64,000 bases of DNA, from positions 3,844,001 to 3,908,000 of the forward strand of contig NC_004663.1 of assembly GCF_000011065.1 (NCBI RefSeq), read 5' to 3'. Shown here piece by piece: positions 35,903 to 42,636 of the stretch (the stretch's first letter is position 1; each line of letters opens with the position of its first letter). This DNA is from Bacteroides thetaiotaomicron VPI-5482. GTDB lineage: Bacteria > Bacteroidota > Bacteroidia > Bacteroidales > Bacteroidaceae. Position numbers and translations under genes: made by a program. The notes below the pieces were generated by a model. It made no database searches and was not told where the DNA came from. It was given only the letters and a program-made list of their open reading frames with translations.

Positions 35903-36745
35903 TCAGATGGTCTTTTTGTTTGTTCTTAGCATGCGTGGAGAAGCACCGAAGAATTTCTTACAGAAATTGGAGAAGTGTGGCAGAGATTCAAAGCCATATT
36001 TATAGCATATTTCAGAGATACTGTTGTTTGTATTAAGCAACTCGTCCAAAATACCTTCCTTACGTCGCGCCTGCATCCATTCGTATACCGGTTCGTGGAA
36101 TACATTATTGAAGATACGCCGCAGGGTACTGACAGTATAGCCGCCAAGTTGGGCAAGTTCTTCCACTGTTTTTACTTTCTTATAGTTTTGAAGGATGAAG
36201 TACTGGAAAGTGGAAGTGTATTTAGAGAGTGGATGTACCAAGCTTGCCAAATCATAGTCTGAATAATAGTACCCCAATACAAATGCCAGTTCCTTGCGCT
36301 TTAACGACAGCAAGTCCCGACAAACTTTACTTTCACTCAAATAGGATTTAGAGCCATCCAAAAAATATTTCAATTCAGGGATTATCTTTAATGGTGAATA
36401 GATTAATGGTGAAGACACCTCCTTCATAATATGATTGAAACGGAAGTCACAGAATAGTTCCGGCTGAATGAAACGATAATAAATACATTCGCACTCAGTC
36501 ATGGCAAGCATCTCAAATTTTGAACCGATAGCCTGAAGAATAAATTCACCTGCTCTCAGCATCGTACCTGCATATTCTTGACTATTAACCAATACCTCAC
36601 CTCTTATCAAAAAAAGGATGAAGTTTTCCTCACATTTCCGGGCTGGTTGGTGATAGCCTCTTGGATGAATAATGTGAGCAATAGCATTGTCTACGGCTTT
36701 CGGGCAGTTCTGACAATCCCAAGTACCTTGACAGATAGATGACAT
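35903..36745 (-). CDS. AraC family regulator with N-terminal four-cysteine motif
   Basis: A 280-residue regulator paralogous to the one at 28171-29046. The N-terminus has C-x5-C-x2-C-x23-C (CQGTWDCQNCPKAV, then KC) at exactly the same spacing. A cupin-like section follows (FILFLIRGEVLVNS; EFILQAIGSKFEMLAMTE), then a C-terminal AraC domain (VEELAQLGGYTVSTLRRIFNNV; SISEICYKYGFESLPHFSNFCKKFFG). It is encoded on the same strand as the adjacent sulfatase but upstream of it, with a 234-bp gap, so each has its own promoter. A 12-bp palindrome overlaps its own -7 box, suggesting autoregulation. Confidence 0.85.
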   Translation of the reverse strand: MSSICQGTWDCQNCPKAVDNAIAHIIHPRGYHQPARKCEENFILFLIRGEVLVNSQEYAGTMLRAGEFILQAIGSKFEMLAMTECECIYYRFIQPELFCDFRFNHIMKEVSSPLIYSPLKIIPELKYFLDGSKSYLSESKVCRDLLSLKRKELAFVLGYYYSDYDLASLVHPLSKYTSTFQYFILQNYKKVKTVEELAQLGGYTVSTLRRIFNNVFHEPVYEWMQARRKEGILDELLNTNNSISEICYKYGFESLPHFSNFCKKFFGASPRMLRTNKKTI

Positions 36746-36773
36746 ATATTTGTGTTGGTGTTTGATTTGTTCC

Positions 36774-36791
36774 TGTTGGCCAACAAATGTA
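36774..36791 (-). promoter_or_regulatory. palindromic operator over the AraC promoter
   Basis: The perfect palindrome TGTTGGCCAACA (36774-36785) overlaps the minus-strand -7 box TACATTTG (36791-36784). A protein bound here would block polymerase. Confidence 0.5.
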
Positions 36792-36837
36792 TATGAAATC
36801 TTTTATATGACAATGAGAAAGGGAAGAAATTTATAAA

Positions 36838-36873
36838 ATCACTCTCGTTGCAATATGTCGTAACGAGAATGAT
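36838..36873 (-). terminator. terminator of the fimbrillin operon
   Basis: ATCACTCTCGTT (36838-36849) pairs with AACGAGAATGAT (36862-36873) with one mismatch, downstream of the fimbrillin stop on the minus strand. Confidence 0.6.
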
Positions 36874-36943
36874 CTTATAAATTCAAAACTACATAAACTG
36901 GTATAAAAGACTATAACCTGAGAAATATTATTCTATTAATACA

Positions 36944-37918
36944 TTAAACGCTAGGTTCGGTAGTTTCAGGCTTTTCAGTATCCCATTTAGCAGCTGTCGC
37001 TTCGATCTTTACTTCTTCACCACCAACCGGTAAAGTCAGCTTATACAAAATTTTAGTTCCAAAAGCCCATGCTGTGGTAGACTTCAAAGGAATCTCTTTT
37101 GATCCTTTAAATATATAGCTATCGCCCTTCTTTGTGTTATACCTAATCGTTATTTTAGCATCAGTAATATCTTGTGGTATCAACATCAGTGCATTACCAG
37201 GAACAATGGCACTTGTCCCGTCAGTAAAATCACCTAAAGTATATGTATACGTCGCTTCAGTGCCTTCTGGCGTCCAATCGCCAGTGTCAGCTCCTGTATA
37301 AGCAAAGGTTCCTTCGCCTTTAATGCCACTTATTGTAACAGCATTATCAGCTGCAAATTCGTAGGTATAATCTGTACTTCCTTTAATCACCTGAACATTA
37401 ATTTGAGTCAATGCATGTTTAAAATTTAACGAAACAACTGGTGCTGTTTTATCCGTTTCCTTAGTCTGATTCAACACGGACGAAATAACTAAGTCTTTTT
37501 GATCGGCAGCCGTATCCCCTACTTTATAAGTAAATTTAGGATATCCCGCAATAGTACCATCAGGACCAGTATATGTAACTCCATCTGACGGAGAATAAGC
37601 AAAAAACTGTAAATTTTCATCTAATGGCCAGTAATACGGACCTCCTGCTACTGACCAAGTACTAGCATAAGTTGCCTTATTAGCTATCCATGCTGAAGAC
37701 GGAAGAACCGCAGTAGTAGACATTTCTGTCGTTCCTGTATTATATGCATAAACCTGGAAACCAGCATTTTGTAAACCTTCTGTATCAAGTGCAGTTGCTC
37801 TAGTTACTGCTGTACTAAAATTAATTTCCGCCTTTTGTCCCGGATTCTCAAACTCTTCACTCTGTGAACAACCTGTAATTGTTGCAACTGCTGCAATAGC
37901 CAATAAAATCTTTTTCAT
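36944..37918 (-). CDS. fimbrillin family lipoprotein
   Basis: The protein has 324 residues from the ATG at 37918, which opens a lipoprotein signal (MKKILLAIAAVATITGC, Cys17). An in-frame ATG at 37972 adds 18 polar residues and overlaps the upstream stop. After the lipobox the sequence is typical of fimbrillin-like (Mfa1/FimA-related) proteins: EINFSTAVTRATALDTEGLQ-type opening, YYWPLDENLQFFAYSP, VSLNFKHALTQINVQV, and LMLIPQDITDAKITIRYN. These are exported as lipoproteins and may polymerise into surface fimbriae by strand exchange after proteolytic maturation. It is the third gene of an operon with DUF3575 and DUF5119 genes. Confidence 0.85.
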   Translation of the reverse strand: MKKILLAIAAVATITGCSQSEEFENPGQKAEINFSTAVTRATALDTEGLQNAGFQVYAYNTGTTEMSTTAVLPSSAWIANKATYASTWSVAGGPYYWPLDENLQFFAYSPSDGVTYTGPDGTIAGYPKFTYKVGDTAADQKDLVISSVLNQTKETDKTAPVVSLNFKHALTQINVQVIKGSTDYTYEFAADNAVTISGIKGEGTFAYTGADTGDWTPEGTEATYTYTLGDFTDGTSAIVPGNALMLIPQDITDAKITIRYNTKKGDSYIFKGSKEIPLKSTTAWAFGTKILYKLTLPVGGEEVKIEATAAKWDTEKPETTEPSV

Positions 37919-37968
37919 AATTGTATTTTTTAATTCGTTAATATTGTTATATTTGTTTATGTTTAATC

Positions 37969-38931
37969 TCACTCAACAGGCAGAACCACTTCATCCTCAT
38001 CGCCCCAATCACCAACATCTCCACCAATACCACCACCTCCGCCATCCGGATTAGTAGTCGGCTTCTCAACCTTAACCTTTTCATCAAGTGGCAACTCTAT
38101 TTCCGTGGGAGGTTCATCAACATTTCCTCCTCCACTACCTCCACTCTCAGAATTAGTAACCACCTCCGTTATATCAATCTCCGCTTTCTGCACGGTTTTA
38201 TCTACTTTAATAAAAGCCAGTGTCAGCTTTATCTTGTCACCTGCCCGGCTTATCGCGGCCTCCGGCATTCCAAAAGCAGTAAAACTACCCGTTACTTCAC
38301 CCGAACGCCCTTGCGCCTCAAAGTAAATAGGAGCATCGCACATCATCCCGCAACATCTGCCCAAACAGTAACAACCCGCCATACCTTCCACACTGCCTAC
38401 AATTGAAGAAACATATTCCAGTCCTTCCACCTTGATCTTGAAAAAATAGGTCTTTACCACTAATTTCGGTTTCCAATCCAGTAGAAGCTCTTCTTCACTG
38501 TTCGCTATATGTAAATCATCGATCTGCACTACGTATAAGGGATCAGGTCCCCATACCATTTTCTCCGTTCCCGCTATTCCCAGACCATTGCAATAGCCTG
38601 TAAATGCTTCAATCGTCTCATAGGCTTCCTCTCCTCTGATCTGCACCGTTTCAGTGTCGTAGTTGTAAGCCACTACCGAGTAACGCCCCGGCGGCACCTT
38701 TACTTTTCCACCTCTTACTGAAAGGTATGTATCAATCTTTCTGCCTTCCGCACTCTTCGGATAAAAAATCACCCGAACCCCTTCCGGCAACTTATCGGTA
38801 ACACCGTTCCAATCTAACTTTATATCTACCCCGCTTACGGGATAATCATCCAATAGTTCGCGACGGCTACATCCGGTCAGCATCAGCAGCGAGGACAGAA
38901 GCACAAGAAGTATGTATCTTGTATCTTGCAT
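37969..38931 (-). CDS. DUF5119-type lipoprotein of the fimbrial operon
   Basis: A 320-residue lipoprotein (lipobox LTGC, Cys21). The N-terminal two-thirds resemble DUF5119 proteins, relatives of Mfa2/FimB fimbrial anchors (VRVIFYPKSAEGRKIDTYLSV; PPGRYSVVAYNYDTE). A short cysteine-rich stretch, C187-x-C-x3-C-C-x3-C198 (GCYCLGRCCGMMC), is unusual in an exported lipoprotein. The last 65 residues are low-complexity, rich in glycine, glutamate and proline. It begins 7 bp after the DUF3575 gene stop and ends 51 bp before the fimbrillin start. It is probably an anchor or minor tip subunit of the fimbria. Confidence 0.75.
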   Translation of the reverse strand: MQDTRYILLVLLSSLLMLTGCSRRELLDDYPVSGVDIKLDWNGVTDKLPEGVRVIFYPKSAEGRKIDTYLSVRGGKVKVPPGRYSVVAYNYDTETVQIRGEEAYETIEAFTGYCNGLGIAGTEKMVWGPDPLYVVQIDDLHIANSEEELLLDWKPKLVVKTYFFKIKVEGLEYVSSIVGSVEGMAGCYCLGRCCGMMCDAPIYFEAQGRSGEVTGSFTAFGMPEAAISRAGDKIKLTLAFIKVDKTVQKAEIDITEVVTNSESGGSGGGNVDEPPTEIELPLDEKVKVEKPTTNPDGGGGGIGGDVGDWGDEDEVVLPVE

Positions 38932-38938
38932 AACGTCC

Positions 38939-40216
38939 TTATCTCCCTCTTTTTATCAGCCATACCAGAGAGACTTTCGCCTTGGTAGGACCTATAAAGT
39001 TATAACGTCCACTAGTTGTCCACACGATATCCCCCTCGTAAGGAGTATATTTCTTATATTCTGTTGTCAGATACCCGATGCCGAAGCTAAATTCGAGCGA
39101 CAGATGGCGAGCCAGTTGCCTCGCATACCCGTAGGTCACTCCCGCAGCTCCGTAATAATCGCCCCGATAACCGTCGCCCTTCCACTGGAAATCGTAAATT
39201 CCACCTTCAGCATAAAGCCCAACAAAATGCCCTGTCAACCGGTTGCGCTTCTGACGATTGCCCAACCAGCAACGTCCTTCCACTCCTCCCGAAAGAAGCT
39301 GATAACAGAAATTGTGTTTACTGTTGAGCCACCACGGGCATTTGTATTCAGCATTTAAAGACCACCTTTTGCCTACCGGAATCTCTACTTCCAGATTTGG
39401 CGCCAACGCCAAGTCGTACAACAGATTATTCTTCACTGCAAGCACCGTTTTACTTTCAACCGGCCCTTCTGCCTCCGACACTACCACCTCATAAGCCATA
39501 CTCTCTTTACTTTCTCCCTCCGGCTTATCAGGTTGATCGCTCGGAAGCGCCTCTTCCTGCTTTGAAACAAACAATCCGGAGACAGAAGATACCGGTTCAA
39601 AAATATTCTTTTCCATTTCCGGAACTTTGCGGACAACCGTAATCTCAGCGCGTCTCAACTTAGGTAACACGTTGCGGACAATATATCGGTAAGCCATTCC
39701 CTGATTCAACTTCTGCAACAGTTCTTTTCGCTTCACGATGTTATCCCGATGATAATCTATCAACATCAAGACTTCTTCCCGGTCCGGCAAGTCTGAATCC
39801 GACGCCACCAACTTACGAAGTTCAGACCAGTCTTCTCCTTCAGAAGTAAGTTTAATCTTTTCGACATCAACATACGGATAACGTTGCCTTAAGAACTCTC
39901 TCATCGAATTGTTTCTTCGGACAGATAATGCGGCATTATAAACCGAATCTCCGTCAGGCGATACAAAAGTGACCACATTGAGCGCAGTGATATATCTTGA
40001 ATTTATTCTTTCCTCAAGCAAAGAATCTAAAACATTAATTTCTTGATTATTAGTTTTATAACAGGAATCAACATCTGTTTCTTCCTGATCGAAATATATC
40101 ACCACCCGCCTGATAGTGTCACTCGCAACCGTGAAAACCGGAACCACTGCATACACACTTTCTGATAAAGCAAGAAATGCCATGAGAATAACGCATGTAT
40201 AGATTCCGTGTTTCAT
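38939..40216 (-). CDS. DUF3575 domain outer-membrane protein
   Basis: A 425-residue exported protein; the signal ends about residue 24 (ESVYAV). The N-terminal part contains an OmpA-like segment (NSRYITALNVVTFVSPDGD; NNSMREFLRQRYPYVD). The C-terminal part is the DUF3575 barrel (AVKNNLLYDLALAPNLEVEIPVG; WSLNAEYKCPWWLNSK; VGLYAEGGIYDFQWKGDGY) and ends in KAKVSLVWLIKRGR. DUF3575 proteins are encoded at the head of fimbrillin operons in Bacteroides and may serve in export or anchoring. It is the first gene of the three-gene operon. Confidence 0.85.
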   Translation of the reverse strand: MKHGIYTCVILMAFLALSESVYAVVPVFTVASDTIRRVVIYFDQEETDVDSCYKTNNQEINVLDSLLEERINSRYITALNVVTFVSPDGDSVYNAALSVRRNNSMREFLRQRYPYVDVEKIKLTSEGEDWSELRKLVASDSDLPDREEVLMLIDYHRDNIVKRKELLQKLNQGMAYRYIVRNVLPKLRRAEITVVRKVPEMEKNIFEPVSSVSGLFVSKQEEALPSDQPDKPEGESKESMAYEVVVSEAEGPVESKTVLAVKNNLLYDLALAPNLEVEIPVGKRWSLNAEYKCPWWLNSKHNFCYQLLSGGVEGRCWLGNRQKRNRLTGHFVGLYAEGGIYDFQWKGDGYRGDYYGAAGVTYGYARQLARHLSLEFSFGIGYLTTEYKKYTPYEGDIVWTTSGRYNFIGPTKAKVSLVWLIKRGR

Positions 40217-40236
40217 AATTGTTCGTTTCTGTGAAC

Positions 40237-40244
40237 AAATATAG
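40237..40244 (-). promoter_or_regulatory. -7 element of the fimbrial operon
   Basis: TATATTTG on the minus strand matches TAnnTTTG, 21 bp before the DUF3575 ATG. Confidence 0.5.
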
Positions 40245-40385
40245 AAGTTATAATATAAACTAAATCATACTAGCAGAACAAAAAACAGAACATGGAAGGT
40301 TCTGTGAAACGATTGGAACGAATTTGCAAGTTTAGGAGCAGATAAGGAGGAAACAATAGACACACCAAGGCATTATATAAAGAAA

Positions 40386-40427
40386 AAATGCACAGAAAAT
40401 CGAGTATAACCGATCATCTGTGCATTT
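40386..40427. terminator. terminator after the HU-like gene
   Basis: AAATGCACAGA (40386-40396) and its exact complement (40417-40427) flank a 20-nt loop. On the minus strand the stem is followed by T-rich sequence. Confidence 0.65.
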
Positions 40428-40487
40428 ACTACTTCTCAATAAGCCTTTCCCGCTCTGACTAATATCTAAAAGGAAAGTACAAAAGAC

Positions 40488-40985
40488 TTATACAGTCGGG
40501 TCCGGGGCTTCTTCGTCATCTTTGCCTCCGTCCCCACCGGGATTAGGTTTCTCACTGCCGCTACCATTGTTACTACTTCCGTCCGTATAGTCCGTATCCA
40601 ACTCCGCACGACGGGTAATACTCATATCATCCAACGTGGTCTTGAATATTTTTCCAGGATAGAAAAGGATCTTTCTTTGGACGATTGACTTAGATGATAC
40701 TTCCTTCTCGTCATCCGCACTCTTAGCGCGAATGGTAGGGCTGAAGATGCCGAACTCACCCATCTGAACGCTCTTTCCGTCGTCAATGTCCTCCGCCATC
40801 ATATCGACAAGACCGCTGACGACCAGATCCACTACCTTGCGGTGAACTCCACAAAGACGGCTCACCTTGCCACACATCTTGGAAAAACTTACTCTGCCGG
40901 AACGAACCGACTTTGCTACATACTTTTCGTTTTTGTCCTTGTCAAAACCGAACACTCTTTTTGTTACTACATACTCTAAAGCCAT
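40488..40985 (-). CDS. HU-like DNA-binding protein
   Basis: A 165-residue HU/IHF-like protein of the Bacteroidetes HU-HIG type. Residues about 1-125 form the fold (RSGRVSFSKMCGKVSRLCGVHRKVVDLVV; DIDDGKSVQMGEFGIFSPTI). The last 25-30 residues are an acidic, glycine/serine-rich tail (SSNNGSGSEKPNPGGDGGKDD) that probably does not bind DNA. Such genes are often neighbours of DUF4248 genes in Bacteroides, and one lies about 1 kb away at 41945-42166. The role is likely nucleoid-associated or regulatory. Confidence 0.8.
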   Translation of the reverse strand: MALEYVVTKRVFGFDKDKNEKYVAKSVRSGRVSFSKMCGKVSRLCGVHRKVVDLVVSGLVDMMAEDIDDGKSVQMGEFGIFSPTIRAKSADDEKEVSSKSIVQRKILFYPGKIFKTTLDDMSITRRAELDTDYTDGSSNNGSGSEKPNPGGDGGKDDEEAPDPTV

Positions 40986-41204
40986 AATTGTTAAAGTTTA
41001 AATGGTTAAAAAAATAAAGGTTATCTGTTTGCCATTCCGTTTTGTCTGAATGACTCTGCAAAGATATAACAGGGCGCAAACCGTCCAGTCCCCTTTAGTC
41101 CCCCTTGTGTCTCCTTTCAATGGCTTTAAAGCAGTAAATATCCTAAAGTAATTCGCTTATTTTCAATCGACTATACAGATGAATATTTTTTTTCGAAAGT
41201 GCGT

Positions 41205-41471
41205 TCATTGCTGTTTCTCCCAATAGAGTCTGTCGGTTTCCAGTCTCCATATACCGACATACCCCCGCCCGCAATCAGTAGAGAAGGAGCGCTTCGAAAT
41301 ACAATTCTTTACCTGCTTACTCAGAGTCTCACTATCTCCCAATGGTCAAGTAAGCATTTCCAATGTATCTTTACCTATGACGAGATATTCTCCTCTTTGA
41401 TCTGTTGCCTTAACCTGTATGCAGATGCCAACATACAAAAAGATAATAAATAGAAAAGTGTGCTTTCTCAT
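41205..41471 (-). pseudogene. decayed small secreted protein with in-frame stop
   Basis: Translating the minus strand from the ATG at 41471 gives a signal peptide (MRKHTFLFIIFLYVGI), then GEYLVIGKDTLEMLT, an in-frame TGA at 41346-41348, then PLGDSETLSKQ and GRGYVGIWRLETDRLYW, with a final stop at 41205-41207. The parts on both sides of the TGA together match a family of short exported Bacteroides proteins that I recall from conserved pieces (kDTLxxxxNPLe, then cWRGYvgtWxLxndxLyl). The same frame across the stop argues for a recent nonsense mutation rather than chance. Function unknown. Confidence 0.65.
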
Positions 41472-41759
41472 AGCTTTATAATTTTAGAAAACCGAATATA
41501 CATATATATAATAGAGCAATAATACTCATTTCGGTATTTATCATATGCGAATAAACGAATTATTCTGTTTGCTCAAATAGAATTACGTACAAATTAGCTG
41601 CATTATAGTATAACCAACAAAAAAGCAACATGATACTTTGTCATACAAAACGGTCTATGAGAGAAAGGTAAAAATAGTCATGCAAATTTACCAATATACT
41701 AATCCAATGAATACGATACTGCCTTCTCCCGATTTACCCACAATGAAAAACATAGACAC

Positions 41760-41847
41760 TGTATACTAAAACCGTATTTGAGTTTCTAATAAATTCTTTC
41801 ATCGTTTATTAGAAACGGTTCCCAAGTTTATTAAAAACGCCGATACG
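41760..41847. repeat. 22-bp-phased array (GTTTATTAGAAAC type)
   Basis: Units starting GTTTCTAATAAA, GTTTATTAGAAAC and GTTTATTAAAAAC begin at 41782, 41804 and 41826, exactly 22 bp apart. A degenerate unit at 41760 keeps the AAAAC at the same offset. The first two units are inverted relative to one another (GTTTCTAATAAA / TTTATTAGAAAC). Confidence 0.75.
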
Positions 41848-41883
41848 CCTTTCAAATCTCTTTTTCTTGAATTTATGCAACAA

Positions 41884-41920
41884 AAAAGGCTGCAAACTCC
41901 GTAAAAGTTTGCAGCCTTTT
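41884..41920. terminator. strong bidirectional terminator
   Basis: AAAAGGCTGCAAACT and its exact complement form a 15-bp stem with a 7-nt loop. It lies 25 bp after the DUF4248-like stop. Confidence 0.85.
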
Positions 41921-41944
41921 GCTCATTTCCGGGCTACTTATGCC

Positions 41945-42166
41945 CTAATCCTCATAAGGATCTCCTAGATGTTTTGTTATGATCTTATACTGTTTTGATG
42001 TCAAAAACCGGTGATTGTACGGCAAGTAACCTGTCGGTATAAGTTCTTTGACCAACGGGTTACAACCTTTAATCCATCGGCTGAGACAATGCACCGCATT
42101 TTTACTCGTTGTACATCCGGGGAAGTACATCGCAGCCAGTGCAGCAAAAGATAAGATTCCTCTCAT
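41945..42166 (-). CDS. DUF4248-like small protein
   Basis: A 73-residue protein. The pattern LAAMYFPGCTTSKNAVHCLSRWI, then TGYLPYNHRFLTSKQYKIITKHLGDP, matches the DUF4248 family, small Bacteroides proteins of about 70-80 residues often next to HU-like genes. Function unknown; the family looks DNA-binding (helical, basic), which is inference. The start at 42166 could be slightly different. A strong terminator lies just downstream. Confidence 0.65.
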   Translation of the reverse strand: MRGILSFAALAAMYFPGCTTSKNAVHCLSRWIKGCNPLVKELIPTGYLPYNHRFLTSKQYKIITKHLGDPYED

Positions 42167-42322
42167 TCGTTTCTAAGTTTTGATTTGAGTTTTATTGTTG
42201 TTATTACGACTACAAATATACAACATAAAAAAGCCTTTGTCAAGTCCTCAAGACCTTCGAGCGTTAATAACAAATTAAAAAACTGGAGTACTGGCACATA
42301 AGCAAGGATTGCATCGTCAATG

Positions 42323-42370
42323 ACTAACAAGTTTGTTACTAACAACTTTGTTAGTAACAAACTTGTTAGT
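42323..42370. repeat. 23-bp perfect inverted repeat, 2-nt centre
   Basis: The left arm (42323-42345) begins ACTAACAAGTTTGTTACTAA and the right arm (42348-42370) is its exact complement. Each arm contains ACTAACAA twice, 15 bp apart. It lies 157 bp upstream of the DUF4248-like gene. Confidence 0.85.
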
Positions 42371-42540
42371 TAATAAAAAGGCTGAGATTCCTCAATTCAG
42401 ACCCATTGTGTGCGATAACAGTGAAAATCCGTGAAAGAAATCAAAAGAGACGCAAATACAAGAATATTATTTGGAAGGAATAGCAAGAAGACTTACATTT
42501 GTCATGTGATTTTTTTCATAGTATTAGATTTAAGGTTAAC

Positions 42541-42586
42541 AAAGGTTGGAGCAAGGCGTTGCTCCTTTTTTTATGCCCCAACCTTT
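42541..42586. terminator. nested hairpin, terminator-like
   Basis: Inner stem GGAGCAA-GGCG-TTGCTCC (42548-42565) is followed by TTTTTT on the plus strand. An outer stem AAAGGTTGG (42541-42549) pairs with CCAACCTTT (42578-42586); the two share two G residues, so both cannot form completely. No plus-strand gene precedes it, so it could end a small RNA or serve the GH27 gene on the minus strand. Confidence 0.6.
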
Positions 42587-42636
42587 CTTTATTTTACCTC
42601 AGAGATTTATTACTGTCATTCCAGTACTGTCATTGA

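Larger units (their letters stand above)
41472..41944. other. AT-rich gap with a 22-bp array and a terminator
   Basis: No coding frame. It contains the array at 41760-41847 and the terminator at 41884-41920; the rest is AT-rich without visible structure. Confidence 0.7.
42167..42636. other. gap with a 23-bp palindrome and an orphan terminator
   Basis: A 470-bp gap without a convincing gene. It holds the palindrome at 42323-42370 and the hairpin at 42541-42586; otherwise it is AT-rich. A 77-codon plus-strand frame (42431-42664) runs through the hairpin into the GH27 3' end and looks fortuitous. Confidence 0.6.

Noticed and set aside
41346..41348. TGA as selenocysteine codon in the decayed gene
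   Set aside because: No selenocysteine insertion structure or selenoprotein context; a nonsense mutation is simpler.
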